Origin: an uncultured Bradyrhizobium sp.
Lineage (GTDB): Bacteria; Pseudomonadota; Alphaproteobacteria; Rhizobiales; Xanthobacteraceae
Assembly (NCBI RefSeq): GCF_936943645.1
Contig: NZ_CAKZJO010000081.1
Location: 62,001-126,000 of the forward strand
Direction of reading: 5' to 3'
DNA length: 64,000 nt
The translations under genes were made by a program, and so were the position numbers. The notes under the pieces were generated by a model. It was not told where the DNA came from and did no database searches. It was given only the letters and a program-made list of their open reading frames with translations. Below are positions 34,121 to 45,134 of the stretch, piece after piece (the first letter of the stretch is position 1; each line of letters opens with the position of its first letter).

Positions 34121-34978
34121 TCAGGATTTTGTCCGCGCGGTCCCCGCAGCGAAAGCCTTCATCAGGTCAGCATCCACAGCCTCGCCATTGGCATCTTTCG
34201 CGAGATGCTCGAACCAGCGCGCAAAGCCTTCGTAGATCTGGCTGGCCGGATGGTCGGGCCCCAGGAAACCCGAGATCTCCCGCATCTCCGCGACCCAGCG
34301 ATAGGCTTTCGGGATCATGTCCGGCAGCGCCACTTCGAGCCGCGCCAGGATCGCGGGCTGGCTCAGCGCGAGCTCGGCGCGCAGCGCATCGGCCGCGCCC
34401 GCTTTGGTCGCCGCGATCACCATGGCCGAGCCGATCCCGGCGAGACCCTTGACGATGCCGGCATAGGACATCTTCAGGGCGGAGGCCGCGCCGACCGGGC
34501 CTTCGACGATGCGCACGTCGAGGCCGAAATCCCTGAGCATTGCGACGTCATCGGCGTGCTCGCCGGACATGTAGAAGGCCGGGCTCTTGCCGCCTTGCTG
34601 CGGCGGGAATCCGATGATGCCGCCATCGACGAACGGCGCCTGCGCCGAGCCGATGATCTCCTCAATTCGCTGCACGGTGTCGACATTGACGGCGTTGCAA
34701 TCGACCACGATCGGCTTCTTCTCGCGCCTGACGATCAGCGCGGCCAGCCGTTCAGCCAGTGCGACGGCCTCGCCCGGCGGCACGATCGAAAGGATGATGT
34801 CGGCAGCTGCGATCGCATCGTCGTCGGCGCCGATCATGCCGGCGTCCGCGGCGCGTTTTCGCGTCGCCTCGCTCCGCCCCGTCAAGGACGTCAGCACGCG
34901 CGCGCCATGTTCGCCGAGGCGGCGGGCGACGGCGCTGCCCATGGCGCCGGGTGCGAGGATCGCAATGGTTTTGGACAT
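34121..34978 (-). CDS. NAD(P)-dependent beta-hydroxyacid dehydrogenase-like protein
   Basis: A 285-residue protein of the 6-phosphogluconate/3-hydroxyisobutyrate dehydrogenase superfamily. It begins with a Rossmann motif (IAILAPGAMGSAVARRL), has VDCNAVNVDT and FVDGGIIGFPP as substrate loops, and ALKMSYAGIVKGLAGIG with the catalytic lysine. The C-terminal half looks like the DUF1932 helical domain. Substrate unknown. It is convergent with the kinase gene, 11 bp apart. Confidence 0.82.
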   Translation of the reverse strand: MSKTIAILAPGAMGSAVARRLGEHGARVLTSLTGRSEATRKRAADAGMIGADDDAIAAADIILSIVPPGEAVALAERLAALIVRREKKPIVVDCNAVNVDTVQRIEEIIGSAQAPFVDGGIIGFPPQQGGKSPAFYMSGEHADDVAMLRDFGLDVRIVEGPVGAASALKMSYAGIVKGLAGIGSAMVIAATKAGAADALRAELALSQPAILARLEVALPDMIPKAYRWVAEMREISGFLGPDHPASQIYEGFARWFEHLAKDANGEAVDADLMKAFAAGTARTKS

Positions 34979-35081
34979 CGTGCACTCCGGGTCGAAATCC
35001 GGGCAAGGTGCCGGGATCGCCGGAGACTAGCAGAGGATACCGACGCGCGCGCAGCCGAGGCCATCCCGCAATGGAATGGCC

Positions 35082-35852
35082 CTACTCCACCTTCGCAGGC
35101 TCGGGCTGAAGCGTCGAGGCATTGGCGATGCGCGCGGCATTCGCCATGCCCGCGAGCGCCGCAGCCTTCTTCGGATCGGGTGCCGAGCCGGGCTGCACGA
35201 CGCCAGCCGACATGATCAGCGTCGCCGCGTCCTCGGCCGTGAGATCGACCTCGATGATCTTGCTCTTCGGGACATAGAAGAAGAAGCCGGTGGTCGGGTT
35301 CGGCGAGCACGGCAGGAACACCGAGACGTGCTCCTCCTGCCCCGGCAGGCTGCGCGCGATGTCCTCGTTGGGTGACTGCGAGATCAGCACGATCGACCAC
35401 ATGCCGGGCGAGGGAAACTCCACCAGGCCGACCTTACGGAAGCTTGAGCCCTTGCCCGAGAACAGCGTCTCGAACACCTGCTTCAGGCCGCGATAGATGG
35501 CGCGCACCGCCGGGATCCGGCCGAGGAAGGTCTCGCCGACATCGACCAGCGTGCGGCCGATCAAATTGGCCGCGAGAAATCCGACCAGCGTCAGCGTGAA
35601 GAACGCGACCACCAGCCCCCAACCGGGAATGACGTATGGCAGATAGGTTTCCGGCCGGTAGGCCAGCGGCACGAATGGCCGCACCACGCCATCGACCCAG
35701 GTGACGAACCACCAGACCAGATACAACGTGATTGCGATCGGCCCCGTGACAACGAGGCCGGTCAGGAAATAGTTGCGGAAGCGGCCCATCACGCCGGTAT
35801 GCGGTTCCGGGACGGGATCGAGAGGCGCAGGCGCGTCGTCGCGGGGGGTCAT
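35082..35852 (-). CDS. DUF502 membrane protein
   Basis: A 256-residue protein of the DUF502 family. Two membrane helices near the N-terminus (YFLTGLVVTGPIAITLYLVWWFV and YVIPGWGLVVAFFTLTLVGFLAANLIG) precede a soluble beta-rich part with FPSPGMWSIVLIS and VFLPCSPNPTTGFFFYVPKSKI, all typical. Plant relatives are LCV/COV1 proteins affecting trafficking; the bacterial role is unknown. Start ATG 35852. It lies on the same strand as glmS, 89 bp downstream. Confidence 0.85.
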   Translation of the reverse strand: MTPRDDAPAPLDPVPEPHTGVMGRFRNYFLTGLVVTGPIAITLYLVWWFVTWVDGVVRPFVPLAYRPETYLPYVIPGWGLVVAFFTLTLVGFLAANLIGRTLVDVGETFLGRIPAVRAIYRGLKQVFETLFSGKGSSFRKVGLVEFPSPGMWSIVLISQSPNEDIARSLPGQEEHVSVFLPCSPNPTTGFFFYVPKSKIIEVDLTAEDAATLIMSAGVVQPGSAPDPKKAAALAGMANAARIANASTLQPEPAKVE

Positions 35853-35941
35853 TCGGGTTCCAAGTCGGTCGCAGCACACAAGCTAGGGTCTTCTAGCAGG
35901 TTTTGGAAGACCACGAAGCGCCCCGACTGGATCCCTTCTGC

Positions 35942-37768
<1,827 letters not shown>

Positions 37769-37988
37769 GCGGATCACTATCCCCCAAATCGTCGAAAAAT
37801 CGCCTAAACGACGCGTGCGGTTTTTAGCGAAGTTCCCAAGGAACCAGAAACTCAATAATTATTGCTGATTGAGACAGCGTCCCGATGCACCGGCCCGCGG
37901 CTGCGTCGAATTGGCCGGCCTTAAACCGCGCGCATTAACTTGTTGTCAACATCTTTGACCAACGATTCCGGTTCAGGAGAGCAAAGCC

Positions 37989-38207
37989 ATGAAAGGCTCG
38001 TCCGACCGCAAAGGTCTGTCATCGATGTATCTGCGCGCCAGCGAGACAACGGGCACGCACCTTGCGCATTGGCCGCCGCCCCAGCGCGGCAAGGAAAGCA
38101 AGCCTGTCTTCGTGAAGCATCCGGAAGGTGAGCCGGTCAAGCGCGCCAAGCCGCGCGGCTGGCGCCTGACCCGCGCGATCTTCTCCGAATTCGCCGACGA
38201 CGAATAG
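37989..38207 (+). CDS. Small basic protein, conserved-looking
   Basis: A 72-residue hypothetical protein starting MKGSSDRKGLSSMYLRASE and ending AIFSEFADDE. No known domain; basic middle (EPVKRAKPRGWRLTR) and an acidic end. A strong CAGGAGAGCAAAGCC Shine-Dalgarno supports it as a real gene. Located between the divergent glmS and a small membrane protein. Confidence 0.7.
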   Translation: MKGSSDRKGLSSMYLRASETTGTHLAHWPPPQRGKESKPVFVKHPEGEPVKRAKPRGWRLTRAIFSEFADDE

Positions 38208-38215
38208 CGGACGCC

Positions 38216-38410
38216 TCACCAGCCGAGAACCAGGGCGAAAACGAGGAAGACGACGAACGCCCAGAACGCCAGTCCGGTGAAGAGCGAGGCCATCTCCTGC
38301 TCATGCGGATGCGGCACTCCAATTTGGTCCAGCAGCCATTGCCCCGGCGGCTTGATGACGTTCTCGACGAGGAACTCGAATAAGACGGACGCCTCTTTGT
38401 CGTCGTCCAT
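38216..38410 (-). CDS. Small single-span membrane protein
   Basis: A 64-residue protein with an acidic N-terminus (MDDDKEASVLFEFLVENVI) and one C-terminal helix (LAFWAFVVFLVFALVLGW), so probably inner-membrane anchored. GAGGGGG precedes the ATG. It lies 36 bp after glmU in the same direction and may be cotranscribed. Function unknown. Confidence 0.68.
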   Translation of the reverse strand: MDDDKEASVLFEFLVENVIKPPGQWLLDQIGVPHPHEQEMASLFTGLAFWAFVVFLVFALVLGW

Positions 38411-38446
38411 GCGCGCCCCCTCGCACGAGAAGCACCGCTTGGCAGC

Positions 38447-39802
38447 TTACTTCTCAGTCTTCTTGCCGCCCGTCTTCATCTCGCGATAGCGTGCCGCGCC
38501 GCCCTCGCGGATGGTCTGCTGGCTGCGCTCCAGCGCCATGGCATCATCAGGCACGTCCTTCGTGATCACCGAGCCCGAGCCGATATAGGCGCCATTGCCG
38601 ATCTTCACCGGGGCGACCAGCGAGGAATTGGTGCCGACAAAGGCGCCCTGCCCGATCACCGTCTTGTGCTTCTTGAAGCCGTCGTAGTTGCAGGTGATGG
38701 TGCCGGCGCCGATGTTGGAATTGGCGCCGACGGTGGCATCGCCGATGTAGGAGAGATGATTGACCTTGACGCCGGCCTCCAGCGTCGCCGCCTTGGTCTC
38801 CACGAAATTGCCGATGCGTGCGCCGTCGCCGAGCGAGGTGCCGGGCCGCAGCCGCGCATAGGGGCCGATCGAGACCTTCTTGCCGAGCTTGGTCTCGACG
38901 ATATGCGAGAAGGAATGGATCACGGCGCCGTCGGCGATCGACACGCCGGGGCCGATCACCACGAACGGCTCGATGGTGACGTCCTTGCCGAACACGGTGT
39001 CGGCGGCGAGATAAACCGTCTCAGGCGCGATCAGCGTGACGCCGGCTTCCATCGCCGCTTTCCGCAGCCGCACCTGCATCACGGCTTCGGCTTCGGCGAG
39101 CTGCGCCTTGGTGTTGATGCCGCGCACCTCGTCCTCGCTGGTCTCGATCACCACGGACTCCCATCCCTGCTTGCGGACGATCTCGACCGCGTCCGTCAGA
39201 TAATATTCGCCCTTGGAATTGGCATTGCCGATCTGCCCGAGGATCTCGAGCGCGCGGCGACCGTCGATCGCCATCACCCCGGCATTGCAGAGGTCGATCT
39301 TGCGCTCCTCCGCGCTGGCATCGGCCTGCTCGCGGATCGCCACCAGACGCTCGCCCTCGACGATGAAGCGGCCGTAACCGGTGGGGTCGGCGGCACGAAA
39401 GCCGAGCGCAGCGATCGCGGCGCCCTTGGCGAGCGGCGCACGCAGCCGCGCAAAAGTCTCGGCCGAGATCAGCGGCGTGTCGCCGAAGGCAACGAGCAGG
39501 TCATCCGCGCCGCGCGCGATCGCCTCGCGTGCCGCCAGCACCGCATGCGCCGTGCCGAGCCGCTCGGTCTGCACGAAGGTCAGCGCGTCGGGCCGGATGC
39601 GCTTCGCCTCGTCCGCCACCGCCTGGTGATCAGGACCGATCACGACCGCGAGCGAGGTGCCGGTTCCCTTGGGGGCCGCGGCGAGCACGTGGGCGAGCAG
39701 CGTCTGCTGGGCAACGGGATGCAGCACTTTCGGCAGGCTCGATCGCATGCGCGTGCCTTCGCCGGCGGCGAGCACGATCGTGAGGCTGGAACGGGCGGTC
39801 AT
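38447..39802 (-). CDS. glmU: Bifunctional GlmU (GlcNAc-1-P uridyltransferase / GlcN-1-P acetyltransferase)
   Basis: A 451-residue GlmU, catalysing the last two steps to UDP-N-acetylglucosamine. The N-terminal pyrophosphorylase has LAAGEGTRMRSSLPKVLHP; the C-terminal half is a left-handed beta-helix with hexapeptide repeats and the acetyltransferase segment (RLRPGTSLGDGARIGNFVETK, NHLSYIGDATVG, TCNYDGFKKHKT). Together with nearby glmS this places two of the three glm steps within 4 kb; glmM is not in the window. Confidence 0.96.
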   Translation of the reverse strand: MTARSSLTIVLAAGEGTRMRSSLPKVLHPVAQQTLLAHVLAAAPKGTGTSLAVVIGPDHQAVADEAKRIRPDALTFVQTERLGTAHAVLAAREAIARGADDLLVAFGDTPLISAETFARLRAPLAKGAAIAALGFRAADPTGYGRFIVEGERLVAIREQADASAEERKIDLCNAGVMAIDGRRALEILGQIGNANSKGEYYLTDAVEIVRKQGWESVVIETSEDEVRGINTKAQLAEAEAVMQVRLRKAAMEAGVTLIAPETVYLAADTVFGKDVTIEPFVVIGPGVSIADGAVIHSFSHIVETKLGKKVSIGPYARLRPGTSLGDGARIGNFVETKAATLEAGVKVNHLSYIGDATVGANSNIGAGTITCNYDGFKKHKTVIGQGAFVGTNSSLVAPVKIGNGAYIGSGSVITKDVPDDAMALERSQQTIREGGAARYREMKTGGKKTEK

Positions 39803-39974
39803 CGAAATCCTGTCAGATTCGGCCGAATCAATTGGCGTGACGGGCGGCAGGCCACCCTGAAATGCTCTCGCCTTGCTACCCCCGCAAACGCCCGGAATTC
39901 AAGTGCGACACGCTTTTCCTGTTAATGTTCCTTGATTGATTCGGGGAAGCTTCGGGGCTGGGCACTTAACGTTC

Positions 39975-41387
39975 ATGGCAAAGGATTCCGACCCACTGGC
40001 GGATGCCTTCGGCGCCAAGGAGACCGGCGGACTGTTCTCCGGACTTTTGGCCGAGGAAAGCGCGTTCGACCGCCGCTTGATGTGGCGGCTAGGCTCGTGG
40101 GGCGTGGCCGCCGTCGGCGCCGTGACCATCGCGGTAATGGCCAACCAGGCCCAGCTCGGCTGGCGGCGTGACCAGGTCGCCTCGGCCGATCTTGCGCGCC
40201 AGGCCGACCGTCTGCAGCTGCTGACCAAGGAAAGCCAGAACGAGGCGCGCCGGCTCGCAGCTGCCATCGAGACGCTGAACAGTGATCGCGACCGGCTCTA
40301 TTCACGCGTCACCGTGCTGGAGCAAGGGCTCGATTCCGTCACCGGCGCCATCGCCAAGCAGACCGCCTCGCCGCCGCAGGCCGGCAAGCCGCAGGACGCT
40401 GCGCCCGCAGCCCCCAGCGTCGCGCCGGTCGCCTCGACTCCCGCCGACAAGCCGCGCACCGAGGTTGCGAAGGACGCGTCCAAGGATGCGTCCAAGGACG
40501 CAAAGGATGCGTCCAAGGACGCAAAGGATACGTCCAGGGAAACATCCAGGGACATGCCGAAGGAAACAGCGAAGGAGCCGGCGAGCCCGCCGTCGCAGAC
40601 CGCTGCCGCCGCCTCCCTCGTGCAGCAATCGACGGCGATGAATTCGTCGTTGCCGACCATTCCGCTGATGCCGTCCAAATCGATCATGGCGCCGCCCGAT
40701 CCGGCCGCGTCGAAGTTGATGCAGCCCGAGGCAAAAGAGAAGGCCGCGGAGAAGAAGGCCGAGCCGGCGCCCGCTCCGACGGAAGCCGTCATGGCCGCCG
40801 CCAAGCCGCCGGAAGCAGCCGAGAGCGAATCCCCCGCGATCGCAGTTCAGCAGACGCGTTTTGCGATCGATCTCGGCGGCGCCAATTCGGTCGACGGACT
40901 GCGCGCGCTCTGGCGCGGCGTGACCAAATCCAATCCGGAAGTCGCAGCGCTGCGACCGATCATCATGATCAAGGAAGGCACCACCGGGCTCGGCATGCAG
41001 CTCCGCCTCGGCGCCGGCCCCCTCGTCAACGCCGCCGCCGCCGCGAAATTCTGCGCGACCCTTGCCGAGAACGATCGTCACTGCGAGACCACTGTGTTCG
41101 ACGGCCAGCGCCTCTCGATGCGCGGCTCGGAAAAGGACAAGGGACAGGAGAAGTCCCAAGATCGAGTTCAGGAGAAGAACTCCGAGAAGAACCAGGACGC
41201 GACTCCGCAAGCCGAAACCGCGCCCGTCGCAAAGCCCGAGAAGCCGGGCAAGCACCGCCGCAGCTATTCCTCGAAGCGCTCGTCGAAACGCGAGGAGCCC
41301 GCGCCGGCGCCTGCGGCGCAGCCCGCGCCGGCCAAGCCGGAGACGGCCTCGGCGGCCTCGACCCTGACGTCCTTCTTCAGGCGCTAG
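39975..41387 (+). CDS. Membrane-anchored coiled-coil protein with Lys/Asp/Ser repeats
   Basis: A 470-residue protein of unknown function. One membrane helix (WGVAAVGAVTIAVMANQAQ, about residues 40-60) is followed by a coiled coil (QADRLQLLTKESQNEARRLAAAIETLNSDRDRL), then a long low-complexity Ala/Pro/Lys region with a KDASKD tandem repeat, then a compact domain (about 285-370, FAIDLGGANSVDGLRALWRGV through HCETTVFDGQRLSMR) that resembles SPOR-like peptidoglycan-binding modules, and a basic tail. An envelope or division role is possible. Start ATG 39975; divergent from glmU. Confidence 0.78.
   Translation: MAKDSDPLADAFGAKETGGLFSGLLAEESAFDRRLMWRLGSWGVAAVGAVTIAVMANQAQLGWRRDQVASADLARQADRLQLLTKESQNEARRLAAAIETLNSDRDRLYSRVTVLEQGLDSVTGAIAKQTASPPQAGKPQDAAPAAPSVAPVASTPADKPRTEVAKDASKDASKDAKDASKDAKDTSRETSRDMPKETAKEPASPPSQTAAAASLVQQSTAMNSSLPTIPLMPSKSIMAPPDPAASKLMQPEAKEKAAEKKAEPAPAPTEAVMAAAKPPEAAESESPAIAVQQTRFAIDLGGANSVDGLRALWRGVTKSNPEVAALRPIIMIKEGTTGLGMQLRLGAGPLVNAAAAAKFCATLAENDRHCETTVFDGQRLSMRGSEKDKGQEKSQDRVQEKNSEKNQDATPQAETAPVAKPEKPGKHRRSYSSKRSSKREEPAPAPAAQPAPAKPETASAASTLTSFFRR
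40470..40550 (+). repeat. In-gene tandem repeat coding for KDASKD
   Basis: Units close to AAGGACGCGTCC and AAGGATGCGTCC, with AAGGACGCA interspersed, repeat six to seven times in frame and encode KDAS/KDAK units. Such repeats are prone to slippage, so copy number may vary between strains. Confidence 0.8.
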
Positions 41388-41521
41388 GACGGCTTTATCC
41401 TCGACGGAAGCTGCTCGCATGCGGCGATCGGACGCTGCGGCCTGCGCAGTCCTTTTGCCGCGGATCTGCGTTCTCTGACGGCGCTCCAGGCAGCGCGCCT
41501 CTCCGAACCCAGCGGAATCCG

Positions 41522-41962
41522 ATGAACGAACTCGATGATGTCTTGAGGCTGCTCGTCGCGGCGGGGACAGGCCTGCTGATCGGCATTGATCGCGACATGA
41601 ACGACAAGCCGGTGGGAATGCGGACCCTTTCTTTGGTCGCGCTCGGCTCCGCGCTGGTGTCAATCTCGGTGATCGAGTTCCAGAACCTGCGCGACCACCC
41701 CGATGCGATCTCCAGGGTCATCCAGGGCGTCGTCGCCGGCGTGCTGACGGGCGTCGGCTTCATCGGCGCAGGCGTCATCCTGCACGACGGCAAGGCGAAG
41801 ACGGTTCATGGCCTCACGACGGCCGCGACCGTCTGGATTGCCGCCGGCCTTGGCATCGCCTGCGCGCTCGGCGCCTGGCTGCTCGTCGGCGCGGCGATTA
41901 CGGTCACCCTGCTCGTGCTGTTCGTTCTCGGCTGGGTCGAACGTCGCTTGGGATTGAAATAG
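41522..41962 (+). CDS. MgtC/SapB-family membrane protein
   Basis: A 146-residue protein with four membrane helices and the MgtC signature: LLVAAGTGLLIGIDRDMNDKPVGMRTLSLVALGSAL, then GVLTGVGFIGAGVIL and VHGLTTAATVWIAAGLG. MgtC proteins modulate F1Fo ATP synthase and help survival at low magnesium; the N-terminal domain only is present here, as in many soil bacteria. Start ATG 41522 lies just after CGGAATCC. Monocistronic. Confidence 0.88.
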   Translation: MNELDDVLRLLVAAGTGLLIGIDRDMNDKPVGMRTLSLVALGSALVSISVIEFQNLRDHPDAISRVIQGVVAGVLTGVGFIGAGVILHDGKAKTVHGLTTAATVWIAAGLGIACALGAWLLVGAAITVTLLVLFVLGWVERRLGLK

Positions 41963-42055
41963 CCGCACGAGGGCACGCGCGTCGCACATACCAAATGATA
42001 CGGAAGCGCCCGGCGTCAGCAGGCAGTATCCGCTCCTGATTGATTCGGAGCGGCG

Positions 42056-42208
42056 ATGACGGACGCGAATTTTCTGCGGGAGCAACTCGCGTTGATCCGC
42101 GAACTGGCAGACCAGGCCGATCCCCATATCAGAAAACGACTGCTCGCCTTGGCCGAACGATACGAGCGCCGGCTGGCCGAGCAGAACCGGAAGATGCCAG
42201 GATCTTGA
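42056..42208 (+). CDS. Very small helical protein
   Basis: A 50-residue frame starting MTDANFLREQLALIREL, almost entirely amphipathic helix, ending KMPGS. GGAG lies 6 bases before the ATG. Similar short helical frames are common in Bradyrhizobium genomes. Function unknown; it could be a toxin-antitoxin-like or regulatory small protein, but nothing in the sequence decides. Confidence 0.6.
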   Translation: MTDANFLREQLALIRELADQADPHIRKRLLALAERYERRLAEQNRKMPGS

Positions 42209-42305
42209 GGGCATGACACCTTGATCGCGGACGCCCGGGCAAGCCGGATCAAGAAACCTCGCCTGCCCTGTTGCCTGCCCGCGCCATCCCGACCATATTG
42301 CGCCC

Positions 42306-42686
42306 ATGACAAAAAAGCCCTTCCGCCTCACGCCCTATCAGGTGCAGTTCCTGCTCGTCGTCGGCTTCGCGTCCGTCGGCTATGCGCTTTATCTGCGTTA
42401 TCTCGCGATCGAGCTGTCGCAGACCGCGCTCGCCTGCGACGCCGGGCTGCAGACGCTGCTGTGCAAGGGCCGCGCGGTCTCGACCGTGCTGTTCAAGAAT
42501 TCGGTGTTCGGGATCGTCGCGCTGGTGGTTGCGACGCTGAACCTGATGCGGCCGTCGATCGTGCTGCTCACCGTCGGCGTTGTCGCCGCCGGGCTCGGCA
42601 TCGTGCTCTACAACGTCGTGCTGTCGGGCCTTGCGATCGGCCTGTTCATTCTTGGGTTTGCTCGGCCCGCGCCCGCCACAGCGTGA
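42306..42686 (+). CDS. Small membrane protein of unknown function
   Basis: A 126-residue protein with four hydrophobic segments (YQVQFLLVVGFASVGYALYL, STVLFKNSVFGIVALVVATL, PSIVLLTVGVVAAGLGIVLY, LSGLAIGLFILGFA) and two cysteines (ACDAGLQTLLCKG) between the first two. Its 3' end overlaps the end of ndvC on the other strand by 41 bp. Not recognised. Confidence 0.72.
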   Translation: MTKKPFRLTPYQVQFLLVVGFASVGYALYLRYLAIELSQTALACDAGLQTLLCKGRAVSTVLFKNSVFGIVALVVATLNLMRPSIVLLTVGVVAAGLGIVLYNVVLSGLAIGLFILGFARPAPATA

Positions 42687-44205
42687 GCGCGAACAAGAGA
42701 TAGATCGCGCAGGTCCACAGCGACTGCCAATTGTCGCGCCCCTCGTTGAAGAGCACGAAGACGGCCGACAGCGCCAGCACGCCAGCGAACACCGATTCCG
42801 CGATCGGACGCTGGCCGATCTGCGGCCGGTTCAGCATCAGAAGCGCGAACGGCACCACCGCCATCGTCAGCGCGGCGTAGGGGAAATCCTTGTAGCGCGG
42901 GTCGAACACGAAGCCGAGCGCGGTTGCCGCCGCGATCACGGCCGTCACCGCCAGCGTCAGGCCGAGCACGGCAGTGAGCTTCGACCATTTGCGGCCCTCG
43001 CGCGGACCGAGCAGATCGAGGAAGCTCGGCAGGCTGCGGCCGATCACCATCGCCTGGGCGCAGAAGATCGGCGACAGGATGCCGGCCAGCAGCAGCGCGC
43101 CCCAGAAGAGCCAGCCGGCGATGCCGTAGCTCTCGTAATACATCTTGTCGGCGCCGATCCCGAGCAGGCTTCCCGCCGTCGTCGCCGAGATCGCAACGCC
43201 GAGCCAGGCCGAGAAGCGCGGCGTCCACGGCCGCCGGCGCAGCGTGATGATGGCGACCGCGAATACCAGCACGGAAAGGCCCATGCCCGCGCCCATGTAC
43301 CATTTCCAGTACGGGAAATTGCTGATCGGCGCACCCGGCGGATATTTCAGGCTCCGGCGCACCGAGTCATAAAGGCCCCAATAACCGCCGACGGTGCCTT
43401 CCAGCTTGCGCTTCCACGGCTGGTCGTAGGACTCGATCAGATTGACGCGGAACTTCTGCGACTTCGCAAGGCCCAGGATTTCAGAGACGACCCGCGCCTG
43501 GTTGGTGCGCGACGGCAGCGCGCCGTCGCGCATCCGCCCCTCGCTCGGCCAGCCGGTCTCGCCGATCAGGATTTCCTTGCCGGGAAACGCCACCACCATG
43601 CGCTCGCGGATCTGTTCGACATGGGCGGAGGCGAATTTCGCCTTGACCGGAAAATCCTCCCAATAAGGCAGGATGTGGATGGTGACGAAGTCGACGGCAT
43701 CGGAGACCTCGCGATTCTTCAGCCAATATTCCCAGACGTCGGCATAGGTGACGGGCACGCTGACCTGCGTCTTCACCAGGCGGATGATGGAGACGAGGTC
43801 GGCCGTCGTCATCTCGCCGCGCAGCAGCACCTCGTTGCCGACGATGACCGCGGTGATCACGTCGGGGAATTGCTTGGTGAGGCGGATGGCGAGCCCGGCC
43901 TGCTCGTAGTTCTTGGTGCGGTTGCTGGACAGCCAGATGCCCTGCAGCACTTTCAGCCCGCCGACCTTGGCGGCGATCTCCGGCACCTGGTCGAGCCCGT
44001 TCTCCATCGAATAGGTACGGACGCAACCGGTGATCTCCTTGAGCTGGCGCAGGTCCTGCTCGATCTGCTCGGCCTCGATATGGGTCCACGCCTCCAGCGG
44101 CGTCTGCTCGCCGCGGAACGGCGCGTAGGAGACGCATTGGACCTTGTCGGCGGGATCGATCGGCGCGCGCGCGAGCGTGATCGGCGTCGCCAGCCACCAC
44201 CACAC
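42646..44205 (-). CDS. ndvC: NdvC, GH17-type protein for cyclic beta-(1,3)(1,6)-glucan
   Basis: At least 519 residues. A GH17 domain (about 25-275) with both catalytic glutamates, E125 (IVGNEVLLRGE) and E216 (IGETGWPSEG), is followed by about seven membrane helices. In Bradyrhizobium NdvC is needed for the beta-(1,6) linkages of the periplasmic cyclic glucan. The first standard start is GTG 44205, but it cuts the N-terminal membrane helix in half and has no Shine-Dalgarno. The frame is open to 44283, with AGGA spaced 8 bases from an ATT at 44262, suggesting a non-canonical start there. Divergent from ndvD. Symbol from the domain layout and locus. Confidence 0.82.
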   Translation of the reverse strand: MWWWLATPITLARAPIDPADKVQCVSYAPFRGEQTPLEAWTHIEAEQIEQDLRQLKEITGCVRTYSMENGLDQVPEIAAKVGGLKVLQGIWLSSNRTKNYEQAGLAIRLTKQFPDVITAVIVGNEVLLRGEMTTADLVSIIRLVKTQVSVPVTYADVWEYWLKNREVSDAVDFVTIHILPYWEDFPVKAKFASAHVEQIRERMVVAFPGKEILIGETGWPSEGRMRDGALPSRTNQARVVSEILGLAKSQKFRVNLIESYDQPWKRKLEGTVGGYWGLYDSVRRSLKYPPGAPISNFPYWKWYMGAGMGLSVLVFAVAIITLRRRPWTPRFSAWLGVAISATTAGSLLGIGADKMYYESYGIAGWLFWGALLLAGILSPIFCAQAMVIGRSLPSFLDLLGPREGRKWSKLTAVLGLTLAVTAVIAAATALGFVFDPRYKDFPYAALTMAVVPFALLMLNRPQIGQRPIAESVFAGVLALSAVFVLFNEGRDNWQSLWTCAIYLLFALTLWRARAEQTQE

Positions 44206-44537
44206 GGCAGCAATCGCACCCAGTGAAACGAGCAGAAGCGCCAGTGGCGTACGAAGTGAAATCGGTTCCGTCCTCCGCGAAGGGTCCGTCGATTACCTGC
44301 TTGCACGCCATCTGCCAAGGGGGTGTCCGGGTGAGGATCCGCTCCTCCGCCAAAGGAATCGGGCTGCGGCCGTTCGACCGGGACCTAGCATCGTGACTTT
44401 GCTGGACAAAATTCCAAATACAGGCCATGGACTCCGAAAGACTTTTCCGCCGCATTGGAGACCCATTTGGACGCCATCACCGGCGCGTCCGCGGGATCCT
44501 CCTGACGCGGACGGCCAGCGCATACATTGGGGAATTC

Positions 44538-45134
44538 ATGCGGCAACGGGTGTTCGAGTCACGAAATGCGGTCCTGCGGCAGTTCGCCGCCACCTTGGCC
44601 GTCTCCTCCCTTCTCCTTCTCGCCGGTCTCGGTGGCGTCTCCGCCCAGAGCGGAACGCCGGCGCCCGATCAGGGCAAGGCCGCCGCCCAGCCCGCCGACG
44701 CCGCCAAGGAAGCCGCCCAGAGCCAAAACCAGAAGCGAACTGACGAGTTCGCCGAAGCTGCCCGCACCATCAACGGTCCGGCCGGCAACCCCGAATGTGT
44801 TTGGCTCGGCCGTCGGGCGGTTCAGTTGATGTACAGGGATGACCTCGATACCGCCTTCCGCCACATCGATCTTTACGACCGGTTTGGCTGCCCTGGCGGC
44901 CACATCCAGGCCGCGTTCCGCTGCCTGACCCGCTTTCTCCCTCAGATCGATGACAAGGCTCCGAATAGCCTGAACAATCTGACCCAGGCCTGTTGGATCA
45001 ATCCGGCTGCGCAGCCGCAGCAAGCAGCGGCTGCCGCCTCGCCGTCGCCCGCACCAGCCCCAGGCGGCGCACAGCCCCAGCCGGCAGCGAGCCCCTCGCC
45101 CGCGGCCAGCCCGACGCCGGCCCCATCCAAATAG
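44538..45134 (+). CDS. ndvD: NdvD-like periplasmic protein
   Basis: A 198-residue protein between ndvC and ndvB, the position of ndvD, the third gene needed for cyclic glucan synthesis in Bradyrhizobium. A signal peptide (FAATLAVSSLLLLAGLGGVSA) precedes a compact four-cysteine domain (ECVWLGRRAVQLMYRDDLDTAFRHIDLYDRFGCPGGHIQAAFRCLTRF) and a Pro/Ala/Ser-rich tail of about 50 residues. ATG 44538 gives a proper signal peptide; the frame is open to 44427. Assignment rests on location and size. Confidence 0.7.
   Translation: MRQRVFESRNAVLRQFAATLAVSSLLLLAGLGGVSAQSGTPAPDQGKAAAQPADAAKEAAQSQNQKRTDEFAEAARTINGPAGNPECVWLGRRAVQLMYRDDLDTAFRHIDLYDRFGCPGGHIQAAFRCLTRFLPQIDDKAPNSLNNLTQACWINPAAQPQQAAAAASPSPAPAPGGAQPQPAASPSPAASPTPAPSK

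Noticed and set aside
37769..37988. glmS ribozyme or riboswitch upstream of glmS
   Set aside because: The known glmS ribozyme is a Gram-positive element, and no matching conserved core is visible here.
40470..40550. CRISPR-like or intergenic repeat array
   Set aside because: Units are contiguous, in frame and without spacers; they encode part of a protein.
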